A stretch of 64,000 nucleotides of DNA, taken from Zhongshania sp. Its GTDB lineage: Bacteria; Pseudomonadota; Gammaproteobacteria; Pseudomonadales; Spongiibacteraceae. Every line of letters begins with the position of its first letter. The first letter of the stretch is position 1. The notes under the pieces are model-generated. The model did not search any database. It saw only the letters and a program-made list of their open reading frames with translations, and was not told the DNA's origin. This document shows positions 37,883 to 48,117 of the stretch, piece by piece. The translations under genes and the position numbers were made by a program. The DNA lies in assembly GCF_029212375.1 (NCBI RefSeq), contig NZ_JARGNU010000010.1, positions 62,001-126,000 of the forward strand, given 5' to 3'.

Positions 37883-38964
37883 TACTCCGCCAGCGCCGCC
37901 AAGAGGTCTGCTTGGTATTCTTGGCGCAGCGGCGAAATAATATGATCGACATCGCCCTGTACGAATTCGTCTAATTTATACAGAGTCAGGTTTATACGGT
38001 GATCAGTTACTCGACCCTGCGGAAAATTGTAAGTGCGGATACGCTCGGAACGATCACCGCTGCCCACCAAATTGCGGCGCTCGGTCGCCTGCTCGGCCAA
38101 GTTTTTGCTATTCGCGGCATCATTCACTTTTGCGGTTAGCAAAGACATCGCCCGCGCCTTGTTTTTATGCTGCGAGCGCTCGTCCTGACACTCCACCACA
38201 ATACCGGTAGGCAGGTGAACAATACGCACCGCCGAATCGGTGGTGTTAACGTGCTGACCACCCGCGCCGCTCGACCGAAAGGTGTCGATGCGCAAATCGC
38301 CTTTATTAATTAAAATTTCGTCGGCTTCTTCTGGCTCGGCCATTACCGCCACTGTGCAAGCCGAGGTATGAATACGGCCCTGAGATTCGGTTTCTGGTAC
38401 GCGCTGCACGCGGTGCGCGCCCGATTCAAACTTGAGATGGCCATACACTTCTTGGCCTGCGACTCGGCTAATCACTTCTTTGTAACCGCCGTGCTCACCG
38501 TGGCGCTCACTCAATACCTCAACCCGCCAGCCCTTGCGCTCGGCGTAGCGGGAGTACATGCGAAATAGATCACCGGCAAAAATTGCCGCCTCGTCGCCGC
38601 CAGTACCGGCGCGGATCTCTAAAAACACGTTATGGGAATCATTGGGGTCTTTAGGCAGCAACAGGGTTTGCAGCTCAAGCTCTAAAACTTCTAGCTTGGC
38701 TTTGGCCGCTTTAACTTCGTCCTCGGCCATTTCGCGCATATCGGCGTCGTCTTCGCTCAACATGGCGGTGGCTTCGGCAAGGTCTTGCACAACCTGACGG
38801 TAGTGACCATAGCCTTGTACTACAGGTTCTATCTCGGCATATTCCTGTGACAAGCCGCGAAACCGATCTTGATTGGCGATAATTTCGCCATCGCTGAGCA
38901 GTGCGCCGATCTCTTCATAACGATCAAGTAAATTGTCGAGTTTACTGACAAGGGAGGCCTTCAT
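37882..38964 (-). CDS. prfA: Peptide chain release factor 1
   Basis: Reads UAA and UAG and triggers release of the peptide. The stop-codon reading motif PxT is PET at 190-192 and the catalytic GGQ is at 235-237 ([10 protein letters not shown]). The 360 residues equal E. coli RF1. It sits between hemA (29-base gap) and prmC. Confidence 0.98.
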   Translation of the reverse strand: MKASLVSKLDNLLDRYEEIGALLSDGEIIANQDRFRGLSQEYAEIEPVVQGYGHYRQVVQDLAEATAMLSEDDADMREMAEDEVKAAKAKLEVLELELQTLLLPKDPNDSHNVFLEIRAGTGGDEAAIFAGDLFRMYSRYAERKGWRVEVLSERHGEHGGYKEVISRVAGQEVYGHLKFESGAHRVQRVPETESQGRIHTSACTVAVMAEPEEADEILINKGDLRIDTFRSSGAGGQHVNTTDSAVRIVHLPTGIVVECQDERSQHKNKARAMSLLTAKVNDAANSKNLAEQATERRNLVGSGDRSERIRTYNFPQGRVTDHRINLTLYKLDEFVQGDVDHIISPLRQEYQADLLAALAE

Positions 38965-38993
38965 ATTGACTCACTTAATTTGGGTGGTGATGT

Positions 38994-40265
38994 TCAGGAT
39001 TCGCTGTCTTTAAGCTGAAATAGCTCTCGCGCCCAGTGGACCAAGTCGGTTCGGCCCTGCGCGCCCGCCGCTTTTATTTGAGTTGTTGGGCTGTGTATTA
39101 GTTTATTTGTTAAGCCCCGCGCCAATTGCTCTAGCACTTGCTCTGCATTGTCGCCCTTCGCCAACTGGCGCAGTGCCCGCTCCAGTTCGGCGTCGCGAAC
39201 CTCCTCGGCTTTGGCGCGATAATCACGCACCGTTTCCACCGCATTCAATGCGCGAATTTGGATTTGCCAGTCAACGAGCGCCTTGGCAATAATATCGTCG
39301 GCTTTGCGCGCCTCGTTTTGGCGAGCGCGCTTATTTTCTTCAACAATCTCGCGCAAATCGTCCACAGTGTATAAATACACATCAGCCAATTCGGACACTT
39401 GCGCCTCAATATCGCGCGGCACCGCAATATCGACCATCACCATGGGCCGATGTTTGCGCTTTTTCAGTGCACCCTCAACCGCACCCTTGCCCAAGATTGG
39501 CAGCTGACTGGCTGTTGAAGCCACCACAATATCGGCATCAACCAAATATTTAGGCATATCCGAGAGCATCACTGCCTCAGCGTCAAACTGCTCGGCCAAT
39601 ACCCGCGCGCGGTCTAGGGTGCGGTTAGCGATGATAATGCGCTTAATGCCTTTGTCGTGCAGATGTCGAGCAACCAACTCTATAGTTTCACCGGCACCGA
39701 TCAACAGCGCCGTACAACTGCTCAAAGAAGAGAATACATGCTGGGTTAAGTTAACAGCGGCATAGGCCACCGACACGGGATTTTCGCCAATACCGGTGTC
39801 GGTGCGCACTCGCTTGGCAATGGAAAACACCTGCGCAAAAGTACGATGCAAGGCACCACTGGCGGTGCCAGCATCCACTGCTTGGGCGTAAGCGGTTTTC
39901 ATTTGGCCAAAAATTTGCGGCTCGCCCAATACCATAGAATCCAAGCCCGCAGCCACTTCCATCATATGCTTAAGGGCAGATTGGCCGCGGTGATCATAGA
40001 TGCAATCTGCCAGCTCGGCGCGATCAATATGATGATAAGCCGCTAGCCAATCCAGCATCCCGTGCACGGTGGCATCGGCCTCATCAGTAATTATGCCGTA
40101 TAGCTCAGTGCGATTGCAGGTCGACAAAATCGCCAGCTCAGACACCCCGATATTGGCTAGCGCATCGCGCAGCGCTGCCGACATTTGCTCGGGCACAAAC
40201 GCCACGCGCTCGCGCACCGCGACCGGGGCCGAGTTGTGGTTTATGCCAATTACGAGCAAATTCAT
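38994..40265 (-). CDS. hemA: Glutamyl-tRNA reductase HemA
   Basis: Reduces glutamyl-tRNA to glutamate 1-semialdehyde, the first step of C5 haem synthesis. The nucleophilic Cys is C50 in LSTCNRTELY. The NADPH-binding domain shows LLIGAGETIELVARHL, and a helical dimerisation domain ends the protein. The 423 residues are typical. It heads the hemA-prfA-prmC-moeB operon and is divergent from the TPR lipoprotein/lolB operon. Confidence 0.98.
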   Translation of the reverse strand: MNLLVIGINHNSAPVAVRERVAFVPEQMSAALRDALANIGVSELAILSTCNRTELYGIITDEADATVHGMLDWLAAYHHIDRAELADCIYDHRGQSALKHMMEVAAGLDSMVLGEPQIFGQMKTAYAQAVDAGTASGALHRTFAQVFSIAKRVRTDTGIGENPVSVAYAAVNLTQHVFSSLSSCTALLIGAGETIELVARHLHDKGIKRIIIANRTLDRARVLAEQFDAEAVMLSDMPKYLVDADIVVASTASQLPILGKGAVEGALKKRKHRPMVMVDIAVPRDIEAQVSELADVYLYTVDDLREIVEENKRARQNEARKADDIIAKALVDWQIQIRALNAVETVRDYRAKAEEVRDAELERALRQLAKGDNAEQVLEQLARGLTNKLIHSPTTQIKAAGAQGRTDLVHWARELFQLKDSES

Positions 40266-40548
40266 TAAATAACGTGCGCCTAGCTTTACGGGTTAACGCG
40301 GAAACAGCGGTGAATTTTAGCAAGATGAAGGCCAAATGTGGATTTTATTACGAGCTTGTTCCAAACAATGTTTTTCTGCGAATTTAATTAGACCAATAAT
40401 GTCCTATCTATCAGCTCTAAAACTGACACGTATTTGCCCCCAAAATAGACCCTAAACGCTGGCGCTGCGCTCAAGCCAGCTTTGACCCTAACTCCTACGC
40501 AAGAGCCATGCTAAGATTGGCCTTCAAATTCTGTGGTGATATATAAGC

Positions 40549-42270
40549 ATGCGTTCTGTCTTCCCCTACCTGCTGATTATAATGGTGTTACTTAGCGGCT
40601 GTGCGAGCCTAACGTCAGAGAGCGACGCAGAACTCGCAGCAGATGCCGTCGCCAGCCCCCAGGCCAAGCCAACGCCCAGCCGCCCCTTTCCGGAGGATAC
40701 TTTCTTCGATTTGCTGGTTGCCGAAATGGCCCTGCGCTATCACGACCTAGACACCGCATTAGACAACTACAGCTACCAAGCAGACAAAACCGGCGACCAC
40801 GGGGTAATTACCACCGCCGCGAGACTGGCCCAGTACCTAAATCGCGACGACGTAGCCGAAACCTACGCCCAGCAATGGCTGCAGTTTGAGCCAGAAAACG
40901 CCGAAGCCCACTATATTCTGGCCTCGGCCCTGTCCCACGGCCAGCGCCCGCTAGACGCATTTCCCCACATGACCAAAGTAATGGAGTTGGGCGGCGAGAG
41001 TAATTTTGCCGCCCTCGCTGCCACCGTCTTAGCGCGCGACAAAAACGAGCAGGGCAACTTTCTCGCACTTTTAAACACCCAGCTTGAACGCCACCCCGAT
41101 GAAAACAGCCTAAAAATAGCCAAGGCCCTAATCCTCCAGTATCAGGAGCAAGAAGTCGCCGCGCTCGCCCTAATTCAACAAGTGCTGAACGACGAACCCG
41201 ACAACCCCCACGCCCTGCTCATCGAAACCCGCACCCTAGCCCAGCTCGGCCGCGACGACGAGGCCCTTGAGCGCCTGCGCTACGCGATAGACCAAAACCC
41301 CAACCACAAGCGCCTGCGCCACGATCTTGCGCGGCGACTGGTAAAAACCGACTTATTCCAAGCCAAAGCCCAATACGAACTGCTGGTTAGGCAAAACCCT
41401 GACGACAGTGATTTACTGCTAGAGCTCATGCTGGTCAATCGCGAACTCAGTAATACCGACGAAGCCGCCCAACAACTTGAATCCCTTAGCGACACCCCGG
41501 CCCATAGCAGCCGCGCCCACTATGTACTGGGCCGCCTTGCCGAGGAAGATCGCAAATGGCCAGAAGCGATCGGCCATTATGAAAAAGCCACCGCCAGCCC
41601 CGAGTTCACCCCAGCCAGCCAACGCTTAACCAGCATCTCGCTCGGCATTGACGGCGCCGAGAAAACCCTTGCGCGCTTACAGGCCCTGCGCCTGCGTCTA
41701 CCCGAACACAGCGGCCGCATTTATTTGCTCGAAGCAGAAGTGCTGCGCAAAGAAACCCAATACCAACGCGGTTACGATTTATTGAGCAGCGCCCTAAGCG
41801 CCAACCCAAACGACGAGCAATTGCGTTACGCGCGCTCTTTGTTTAGCGAAAGGCTCGGCAACCTAGCCGGCGTAGAAACCGACCTCAGACACATTATTGC
41901 CCGCGACCCCGAAAACGCCACGGCCCTCAATGCCCTTGGCTACAGCTTAGCCAACCTCAGTTCACGCCTAGACGAAGCCGAAACCCTTGTTAAACGCGCA
42001 CTAGTGCTTGAGCCGGAAGACCCCGCCATTATTGATAGCTACGGCTGGATACTGTTTTTAAAAGGCAATACCGGTGGCGCAATTAAGCTATTAGAAAAGG
42101 CCTATAGCAAAAGCCAAGACCACGAAATTGCCGCCCACTTTGGCGAAGCGCTATGGGCCAGTGGCGATAAACAACGCGCCAAAACCGTATGGGAAACGGG
42201 GCTAAAGCACACCCCCGACAGCCCAATTATTTACGACACCCTGCGCAGGCTGGGCCTTTTCAATGAATAG
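40549..42270 (+). CDS. TPR-repeat lipoprotein upstream of lolB
   Basis: A 573-residue outer-membrane or periplasmic lipoprotein. A lipobox LLSGC with Cys18 ends the signal sequence. The rest is tetratricopeptide repeats (for example AHYILASALSHGQRPLDAFP, ALNALGYSLANLSSRLDEAE and AHFGEALWASGDKQRAKTVW). Such a TPR gene next to lolB is also found in Pseudomonas (PA4667 type). It overlaps lolB by 8 bases, which suggests a shared role in outer-membrane assembly; the molecular function is not known. Confidence 0.92.
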   Translation: MRSVFPYLLIIMVLLSGCASLTSESDAELAADAVASPQAKPTPSRPFPEDTFFDLLVAEMALRYHDLDTALDNYSYQADKTGDHGVITTAARLAQYLNRDDVAETYAQQWLQFEPENAEAHYILASALSHGQRPLDAFPHMTKVMELGGESNFAALAATVLARDKNEQGNFLALLNTQLERHPDENSLKIAKALILQYQEQEVAALALIQQVLNDEPDNPHALLIETRTLAQLGRDDEALERLRYAIDQNPNHKRLRHDLARRLVKTDLFQAKAQYELLVRQNPDDSDLLLELMLVNRELSNTDEAAQQLESLSDTPAHSSRAHYVLGRLAEEDRKWPEAIGHYEKATASPEFTPASQRLTSISLGIDGAEKTLARLQALRLRLPEHSGRIYLLEAEVLRKETQYQRGYDLLSSALSANPNDEQLRYARSLFSERLGNLAGVETDLRHIIARDPENATALNALGYSLANLSSRLDEAETLVKRALVLEPEDPAIIDSYGWILFLKGNTGGAIKLLEKAYSKSQDHEIAAHFGEALWASGDKQRAKTVWETGLKHTPDSPIIYDTLRRLGLFNE

Positions 42271-42856
42271 ACCTCAACCCTGCCGGCGCCGCAGCGCCAA
42301 ATTTACCGCTGCACTCTGCCTACTGATACTCGCTGGCTGCGCAAGCAGCCCCGAACGCTACCCCGACAACAACAGCGCTGAACACTGGCAATTAAAGGGC
42401 AAGATCGGTCTTTGGCACGGCGACAAAAAAGAAAGCGCCACCATAGATTGGCAGCAGTGCAGCGCCAACAGCCTGCACATCCGCCTCAGCGGGCCACTGG
42501 GCAGCGGCGCCATTGAATTAGTTGCCGATCAACACGGCGCCAGCCTCAGCCAAAACGGCGAAACCCAGCGCGCCGACAATATTGAAAGCCTCGCCGCCCA
42601 AGCCCAGTGGCCCCTGCCCGTAAAAGCTTTACGCCGCTGGGTGCGCGGTCGTGCCGCGCCGCAGTTAGAGCTGAGCACCCGCATTAATACCAACGGCCAA
42701 CTTGAGCAACTGGAACAAGCTGGCTGGACCATACTCTATCGCTACAGCCACCCCCAACAAACCCTCCCTGAGCGAATCGAAGCCAGCTCGGCCGACACTC
42801 GGCTAGTCCTAATGGTCCGCGACTGGAGCGATAATGTGAGCGCGTGTACCCCATAA
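42263..42856 (+). CDS. lolB: Outer-membrane lipoprotein insertion protein LolB
   Basis: An outer-membrane lipoprotein that takes lipoproteins from LolA and inserts them in the outer membrane. The signal peptide ends in the lipobox LAGC (Cys26). The mature protein has the LolB beta-barrel pattern ([20 protein letters not shown], then WVRGRAAP). The 197 residues are typical. Its stop overlaps the ispE start (TAATG), as in E. coli and Pseudomonas, where lolB and ispE are neighbours. Confidence 0.95.
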   Translation: MNRPQPCRRRSAKFTAALCLLILAGCASSPERYPDNNSAEHWQLKGKIGLWHGDKKESATIDWQQCSANSLHIRLSGPLGSGAIELVADQHGASLSQNGETQRADNIESLAAQAQWPLPVKALRRWVRGRAAPQLELSTRINTNGQLEQLEQAGWTILYRYSHPQQTLPERIEASSADTRLVLMVRDWSDNVSACTP

Positions 42857-43701
42857 TGACCAGTATTGAGCTACCCTGCCCCGCCAAAATAAATTTATTT
42901 TTGAATATTACCGGCCGCCGCGCCGACGGCTATCACGAACTGCAAACACTGTTTCAACTGCTCGATTATGGCGATAGCTTGCAACTCACTCGCCGCGACG
43001 ATGATCAGCTGCGCCTACTCCCCGCGCTCGACGGCGTCGACGACGACGACAATTTAATTATGCGCGCTGCGCGGCAACTACAGGCGCTGCACCCTCAGCA
43101 GCGCCTTGGCGCCGACCTCTCGCTAATTAAGCGCCTACCCATGGGCGGGGGTATTGGGGGCGGCAGCTCAGATGCCGCGAGCACTCTACTGGGCCTTAAC
43201 GTTTTGTGGGGCTTAAATCTCAATTTGGCGCAGCTCGCCGAAATTGGCTTAAAACTCGGCGCCGACGTACCGGTTTTTGTGCATGGCAAGACCGCTTGGG
43301 CCGAGGGAATCGGCGAAAAACTGAGCCCAATACAAACCCCAGAAAGCTGGTTTGTGGTGCTAAAACCGGACTGCCATGTGTCTACTGTAGAAATTTTTTG
43401 TCATGAACAATTGACACGCCATAGCTCACCGATCAAAATAGCCGCCTTTCTTGAGGGAGGTAACGGAAATAGTTGCGAACCACTGGTTCGAAAACTGTAT
43501 CCGAATGTTGATAAGGCTTTGATTTGGCTGAATCAATTCTCTCCCGCAAAGCTGACCGGAACAGGCGCATGCGTGTTTGCCAGCTTTCAAGATCAGGCAA
43601 CTGCCGAGGCGGTTTGCGCGCAACGACCGGATAATATTGACGGTTTTGCTGCCCGGGGTGTAAACACCTCGCCACTGCACAAAGCATTGGGCATTCTCTA
43701 A
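42856..43701 (+). CDS. ispE: 4-diphosphocytidyl-2-C-methylerythritol kinase IspE
   Basis: A GHMP kinase of the MEP isoprenoid pathway. The start motif [20 protein letters not shown] and the ATP-binding loop [16 protein letters not shown] are clear. A GTG at 42844 is in frame, but the ATG at 42856, overlapping the lolB stop, lines up with other IspE starts and is chosen, giving 281 residues. A tRNA-Gln gene and prs follow, the conserved Pseudomonas-like order. Confidence 0.96.
   Translation: MTSIELPCPAKINLFLNITGRRADGYHELQTLFQLLDYGDSLQLTRRDDDQLRLLPALDGVDDDDNLIMRAARQLQALHPQQRLGADLSLIKRLPMGGGIGGGSSDAASTLLGLNVLWGLNLNLAQLAEIGLKLGADVPVFVHGKTAWAEGIGEKLSPIQTPESWFVVLKPDCHVSTVEIFCHEQLTRHSSPIKIAAFLEGGNGNSCEPLVRKLYPNVDKALIWLNQFSPAKLTGTGACVFASFQDQATAEAVCAQRPDNIDGFAARGVNTSPLHKALGIL
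43637..43664 (+). promoter_or_regulatory. Weak candidate promoter for tRNA-Gln
   Basis: TTGACG (43637-43642), 16 bases, TGTAAA (43659-43664), inside the end of ispE and 59 bases before the tRNA. The -10 match is poor, so the tRNA may also be read from the lolB-ispE transcript. Confidence 0.35.
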
Positions 43702-43723
43702 ACGCAGACCTGAAAAGTTTAAT

Positions 43724-43798
43724 TGGGGTGTCGCCAAGTGGTAAGGCACTGGGTTTTGATCTCAGCATTCGTAGGTTCGAGTCCTACCACCCCAGCCA
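43724..43798 (+). tRNA. glnT: tRNA-Gln (anticodon TTG)
   Basis: A 75-base cloverleaf with encoded CCA. The acceptor TGGGGTG pairs with CACCCCA. The anticodon arm CTGGG-TTTTGAT-CTCAG has TTG at 43756-43758, and the T-arm is GTAGG-TTCGAGT-CCTAC. It lies between ispE and prs. Confidence 0.95.
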
Positions 43799-43952
43799 TT
43801 TTAAAACTCGCCGCGTAAAGCGGCTTGTAGCTTCAAATCAGCTGCCCGAGCTAGACACGATAAGTACCGGCACTGAGAGCCAGCCAATTGCGATAAATTG
43901 GCAATGCACACCACCCGAAATTCATTAACACCAGCCCTACAGGACGCCGACC

Positions 43953-44897
43953 GTGCCCAAGATGATGGTCTTCACCGGCAATGCCAACCCCGAACTTGCT
44001 CGCAAAGTCGTAGAACATCTGCACCTGCCTCTCGGCGATGCGGTTGTTGGCAAATTCAGTGACGGCGAAATTTTCGTCGAAGTGAACGAAAACGTACGCG
44101 GTGCTGATGTCTTTCTGCTGCAACCCACCTGCGCGCCAACCAACGACAACTTGATGGAACTCATCGTAATGGCCGACGCCATGCGCAGAGCGTCTGCCGG
44201 CCGGATTACCGCCGTTGTCCCCTACTTTGGTTACGCCCGCCAAGATCGCCGCGTGCGCTCACAGCGCGTACCTATTTCGGCCAAAGTGGTTGCCGATATG
44301 ATGAGCGGCGTTGGCATCAACCGAGTATTAACGGTTGATCTGCACGCAGAACAAATTCAGGGCTTCTTTGATGTGCCCGTCGACAATGTCTACGGCTCGC
44401 CCATCTTGCTAGACGACATCAGCCGTCAGCAATATGAAAATCAAATGGTGGTATCACCCGATATTGGCGGTGTTGTTCGCGCCCGCGCCGTTGCCAAACA
44501 ATTAGACGACGCCGACCTTGCGATTATCGACAAGCGCCGCCCCGCCGCAGGCATTGCCCAAGTGATGCACATTATCGGCGAAGTGCAGGGCAAAACCTGT
44601 ATTTTGGTTGACGACATGGTCGATACCGCTGGCACCTTGTGCAAAGCTGCCGAAGCATTAAAGCAGCACGGCGCAGCAAAAGTTGTCGCTTACTGTACAC
44701 ATCCTGTATTATCCGGCTCCGCAATTGCCAACATCAATGGCTCAGAACTAGACGAACTGGTGGTAACCGACACCATTCCGCTGTCTGAAGAAGCGAGAAA
44801 ATGCAGCAAAATTCGCCAGCTAACCCTGGCAAATCTACTGGCCGAGTCAATTCGACGGGTTAGTAATGAAGAGTCGATCAGCGCCCTGTTCCGCTAA
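43953..44897 (+). CDS. prs: Ribose-phosphate pyrophosphokinase
   Basis: Makes PRPP from ribose 5-phosphate and ATP for nucleotide, His and Trp synthesis. The family start [15 protein letters not shown], the metal motif [13 protein letters not shown] and the PRPP-binding loop [14 protein letters not shown] are all present. The start is GTG at 43953 with AGGACG about 8 bases upstream; it gives MPKMMVF, matching the MPDMKLF start of the E. coli enzyme. The 314 residues are normal. Confidence 0.98.
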   Translation: MPKMMVFTGNANPELARKVVEHLHLPLGDAVVGKFSDGEIFVEVNENVRGADVFLLQPTCAPTNDNLMELIVMADAMRRASAGRITAVVPYFGYARQDRRVRSQRVPISAKVVADMMSGVGINRVLTVDLHAEQIQGFFDVPVDNVYGSPILLDDISRQQYENQMVVSPDIGGVVRARAVAKQLDDADLAIIDKRRPAAGIAQVMHIIGEVQGKTCILVDDMVDTAGTLCKAAEALKQHGAAKVVAYCTHPVLSGSAIANINGSELDELVVTDTIPLSEEARKCSKIRQLTLANLLAESIRRVSNEESISALFR

Positions 44898-44983
44898 GCA
44901 CACCGTTTAGCAACAACGCTTTTCGACATTTACCGCCGCACTGGTCGCAAGTCGGCGGTTTTCGCGTTATTAAGGAGACAAAT

Positions 44984-45604
44984 ATGTCTAGCGATTACAC
45001 AGTTAGCGCAACAGCACGCGCAGATGTAGGGAAAGGTGCGAGCCGCCGCCTACGTCGTCTGCAAGGTGAAATTCCTGCCATTGTTTACGGTGGCGAAAAA
45101 GCTCCACAAATGCTTAACCTGATCCACAAAGACTTGGTTAGATTACTGACCGACGAAGCTTTCTACACCTCTATCCTTACTTTGGATATTGATGGCCAGA
45201 AAGAGTCTGTGATCCTGAAAGACCTGCAACGTCACCCTGCGAAGCTGCGCGTACTTCACGCCGACTTTCTGCGCGTTGATGCCGACACCCCAATCACGCT
45301 ACACGTACCACTGCACTTCATTAACGAAGAAAGCTGTGTTGGCGTTAAGCTTGCTGGCGGCAACATCACTCACGCAATGACCGACATTGAAATCCAGTGC
45401 TTGCCCAAAGACCTGCCTGAGTTCATTGAAGTCGATATGGCTGCAGTAGAAGCTGGCACCATTCTTCACATCTCCGACATCGTATTGCCAGCTGGCGTAG
45501 AAAGCACAGCATTGGCTCTGGGCGAAGATCACGATCACCCAGTAGTTCACGTCCACGCCCCGCACGGCGGCGCTGACGAAGAAGAAACTAGCGAAGAAGA
45601 GTAA
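44984..45604 (+). CDS. rplY: 50S ribosomal protein L25/general stress protein Ctc
   Basis: Binds 5S rRNA in the large subunit. The N-terminal L25 domain covers about residues 1-95 (VGKGASRRLRRLQGEIPAIVYGG) and the C-terminal TL5/Ctc beta domain about 96-185, followed by a His/Glu-rich acidic tail. This is the long form (206 residues), unlike the 94-residue L25 of E. coli. AAGGAG precedes the ATG by 8 bases. It is followed by pth. Confidence 0.97.
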   Translation: MSSDYTVSATARADVGKGASRRLRRLQGEIPAIVYGGEKAPQMLNLIHKDLVRLLTDEAFYTSILTLDIDGQKESVILKDLQRHPAKLRVLHADFLRVDADTPITLHVPLHFINEESCVGVKLAGGNITHAMTDIEIQCLPKDLPEFIEVDMAAVEAGTILHISDIVLPAGVESTALALGEDHDHPVVHVHAPHGGADEEETSEEE

Positions 45605-45650
45605 GCAATAAACTAACGGCCCCTCGGGACCAATAGTAACAGGCGCCCCA

Positions 45651-46238
45651 TTGACTACGATAAAACTGATCGTTGGGCTGGCTAACCCCGGCCCGCAATA
45701 TCACGATACTCGTCACAATGCGGGCGCTTGGTTCGTTTCAGAACTGGCGCGCCAGCATCACTGCACCCTCAGCAGTGAATCTCGGTTTTTTGGCGACACC
45801 GCCAGAATCCAATATCAAGGCGGCGATCTGCGCCTATTAATACCCACCACGTTTATGAATCGCAGCGGTCAAGCTATCGCAGCGCTCGCTAATTTTTACC
45901 GAATTCCGGCAGAAGCCATTCTCGTCGCCCACGACGAACTGGATCTTGCCCCCGGCACCGCCCGCTTTAAAACCGGCGGTGGTCACGGCGGCCACAACGG
46001 CCTGCGCGACACCGTTGCCCAACTAGGCAATAACAACAACTTTCACCGCCTGCGGATTGGCATTGGCCACCCCGGCAGCGCGGCACAAGTAACCAATTAT
46101 GTTCTTGGCAAGCCCCCCGCAGACGAGCGCATCAGCATCGACCGCTGTATCGACGAAGCCCTGCGCAGCCTCCCCGACGCCGTTAACGGCGACTGGGCAA
46201 AGGCCATGAACCAACTACACAGCTACAAACAAGGGTAA
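45651..46238 (+). CDS. pth: Peptidyl-tRNA hydrolase
   Basis: Frees tRNA from peptidyl-tRNAs dropped by ribosomes. The motif [20 protein letters not shown] carries the conserved Asn and the catalytic His (H21 area). [11 protein letters not shown] holds the general-acid Asp, and [11 protein letters not shown] follows. The start is TTG at 45651, the only one that gives the family N-terminus; AGG lies seven bases upstream. The 195 residues are normal. ychF follows by 7 bases. Confidence 0.97.
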   Translation: MTTIKLIVGLANPGPQYHDTRHNAGAWFVSELARQHHCTLSSESRFFGDTARIQYQGGDLRLLIPTTFMNRSGQAIAALANFYRIPAEAILVAHDELDLAPGTARFKTGGGHGGHNGLRDTVAQLGNNNNFHRLRIGIGHPGSAAQVTNYVLGKPPADERISIDRCIDEALRSLPDAVNGDWAKAMNQLHSYKQG

Positions 46239-46245
46239 ATATCAC

Positions 46246-47337
46246 ATGGGATTTAACTGCGGCATCGTCGGACTACCCAATGTCGGCAAGTCCACCCTCT
46301 TCAATGCACTGACCAATGCCGGCATTGACGCGGCCAATTTCCCGTTCTGCACCATCGAACCCAACTCGGGCATCGTTATGGTACCGGACCAGCGCCTACA
46401 CGCGCTGGCCGCCATTGTTAAGCCCGAACGCGTACTGCCCGCCACCATGGAATTTGTCGACATTGCCGGCCTCGTTGCCGGCGCCTCCAAAGGTGAAGGC
46501 CTGGGCAATAAATTTTTGGCCAATATTCGCGAAACCGACGCCATCGCCCACGTAGTGCGCTGCTTCGACAACGACAATATTATTCACGTTGCCAATAAAA
46601 TCGACCCCGCCGCCGACATCGACATTATCAATACCGAGCTGGCGCTGGCCGACATGGAAAGCATCGACAAGCAATTGCAAAAAGTGGTTCGCGTTGCCCG
46701 CAGCGGCGACAAAGAAGCCACAGTACTTAAAAACCTGTTCGAAAAACTCCTCGCCCACCTCAACCAAGGCAAGCCCGTGCGCTCACTGGCGCTGGACAGC
46801 GAAGAACTGGCCCGCACCCGCACCCTGCACCTGCTCACTATCAAACCCACCATGTACATCGCCAACGTTAACGAAGACGGTTTCGAAAACAACCCGCACC
46901 TCGACGTAGTACGTGCAATCGCCGCCGAAGACGGCGCCATCGTGGTACCGATATGCAATAAACTTGAGTCGGAAATTGCCGAACTAGACGATGAAGAGAA
47001 ACAGGAATTCCTCACCGACCTCGGCATGGAAGAAGCTGGCCTAAATCGCGTTATTCGCGCTGGCTACCAGCTTTTGGGCCTGCAAACCTACTTCACCGCT
47101 GGCGTAAAAGAAGTGCGCGCGTGGACTATCTCCGTCGGCGCCACCGCCCCTCAATCGGCCGGCGTTATTCACACCGACTTTGAAAAAGGCTTCATCCGCG
47201 CCGAAGTCATCGCCTACGACGACTTTATTCAATACAAAGGCGAACAAGGCAGTAAAGACGCCGGCAAATGGCGTTTAGAAGGTAAAGACTACATTGTTAA
47301 AGACGGCGACGTCGTCCATTTCCGCTTCAATGTTTAA
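46246..47337 (+). CDS. ychF: Redox-regulated ATPase YchF (Obg family)
   Basis: An Obg-like P-loop protein that prefers ATP and binds ribosomes and the proteasome-like machinery in other species. The G1 motif is GLPNVGKS, the G3-type motif [19 protein letters not shown], and a helical insertion follows. A C-terminal TGS domain ends in [11 protein letters not shown]. The 363 residues are exactly the family length. The pth-ychF pair is conserved. Confidence 0.98.
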   Translation: MGFNCGIVGLPNVGKSTLFNALTNAGIDAANFPFCTIEPNSGIVMVPDQRLHALAAIVKPERVLPATMEFVDIAGLVAGASKGEGLGNKFLANIRETDAIAHVVRCFDNDNIIHVANKIDPAADIDIINTELALADMESIDKQLQKVVRVARSGDKEATVLKNLFEKLLAHLNQGKPVRSLALDSEELARTRTLHLLTIKPTMYIANVNEDGFENNPHLDVVRAIAAEDGAIVVPICNKLESEIAELDDEEKQEFLTDLGMEEAGLNRVIRAGYQLLGLQTYFTAGVKEVRAWTISVGATAPQSAGVIHTDFEKGFIRAEVIAYDDFIQYKGEQGSKDAGKWRLEGKDYIVKDGDVVHFRFNV

Positions 47338-47354
47338 GCTGCGTTAATCCGCAC

Positions 47355-47383
47355 TTGACATAAGGACCGGAAGCTTGGAAAAT
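47355..47383 (+). promoter_or_regulatory. Promoter for tRNA-Met with GC-rich discriminator
   Basis: A perfect TTGACA (47355-47360), 17 bases, GAAAAT (47378-47383), then GCGCGCC. The GC-rich discriminator is typical of stringently controlled stable-RNA promoters. The tRNA starts 30 bases downstream. Confidence 0.65.
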
Positions 47384-47412
47384 GCGCGCCTTCTCTAAAC
47401 ACAGAGAACAGT

Positions 47413-47489
47413 GGCAAGGTAGCTCAGTTGGTTAGAGCACAACACTCATAATGTTGGGGTCGGCGGTTCGAATCCGCCCCTTGCTACCA
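47413..47489 (+). tRNA. metT: tRNA-Met (elongator, anticodon CAT)
   Basis: A 77-base cloverleaf with encoded CCA. The acceptor GGCAAGG pairs with CCTTGCT (one G-U pair). The anticodon loop is CTCATAA and the T-arm GGCGG-TTCGAAT-CCGCC. The body strongly resembles E. coli elongator Met tRNA. A lysidine-modified tRNA-Ile2 also has anticodon CAT, but this body fits Met better. Confidence 0.9.
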
Positions 47490-47500
47490 TTATTCGAAGA

Positions 47501-47524
47501 AACCACCTAACGGTGGTTTTTTTT
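47501..47524 (+). terminator. Intrinsic terminator after tRNA-Met
   Basis: Stem AACCACC / GGTGGTT (47501-47507 with 47512-47518), loop of four, and a run of T's to 47524. Confidence 0.85.
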
Positions 47525-47578
47525 ACGCCTCAAGAAAAGTGCGCCACTCTAGACGGGTGGATGAGAACCGCCGCGGTT

Positions 47579-47815
47579 CGATAAAATGCGCCCAGCATTT
47601 TAAACAAGCCATGTATGCTTTATATACATGGCGCAGCCCGCAGGAGCATTAGCAGGCCCCAGCCTGATAATGATCATAAAATGCGACCAGCATTTTAGAC
47701 GGCGCTAGCCGCCCGTAGGGGCAGAAACAGGCCCTAGCCTGATAATGATCATAAAATGCGACCAGCATTTTAGACGGCGCTAGCCGCCCGTAGGGGCAGA
47801 AACAGGCCCTAGCCT
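47579..47815. repeat. 75-bp tandem repeat with one diverged upstream copy
   Basis: Two copies of exactly 75 bases lie head to tail (47666-47740 and 47741-47815). A third, diverged copy at 47579-47665 carries an extra hairpin (CCATGTAT at 47609-47616 with ATACATGG at 47624-47631). Each full copy holds an inverted repeat AAAATGC-GACCA-GCATTTT (first at 47678-47696) and the palindrome-like GGCGCTAGCC. Because 75 is a multiple of 3, a repeat-containing open frame appears on the minus strand, but it has no coding signs. It is probably a REP-like or other non-coding repeat family; whether it occurs elsewhere in the genome cannot be seen. Confidence 0.85.
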
Positions 47816-47823
47816 GCTTCTGA

Positions 47824-48006
47824 TCAATGCGCTGTAATTTTCTTCTCACCACAGCGCTCACAACGGTAAACCGTTACCAGCTTGCCCTGCTTCACATCAA
47901 ACTGTTTGGCTTTATCTACCTGCCATTTGTGGTGGCCTTCGCGGCATAAGCTGCTGGCGGGTTTTGGCCCTTTAGGGCGCCGTGCAAAGGGGATGACTTC
48001 ACCCAT
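47824..48006 (-). CDS. Small zinc-ribbon-like protein
   Basis: A 60-residue protein with the start MGEVIPFARRPKGPKP, a CxxGHH-type half site (LCREGHHKW, 20-28) and VTVYRCERCGEKKI (45-58). The two cysteine/histidine sites are likely to bind one zinc. Similar small proteins with the same start and CERCG end occur in Pseudomonas; I know no function for them. It is divergent from the SlyD-like gene. Confidence 0.8.
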   Translation of the reverse strand: MGEVIPFARRPKGPKPASSLCREGHHKWQVDKAKQFDVKQGKLVTVYRCERCGEKKITAH

Positions 48007-48117
48007 TGTGTTTCTCCATTAGATTCAGCCCCGCAAACCTACCACTAAATGAAATTCAAGATTACTATACGCGCCTTAAGATAGCTGCACGATATTCGGC
48101 GGCGGCGAGGAGAATAC

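Noticed and set aside
47579-47815. CRISPR array
   Set aside because: Contiguous 75-base units without spacers; no cas genes.
47649-47861. Minus-strand ORF with 25-residue repeats
   Set aside because: Only reflects the 75-bp tandem DNA repeat; the hairpins argue for non-coding DNA.
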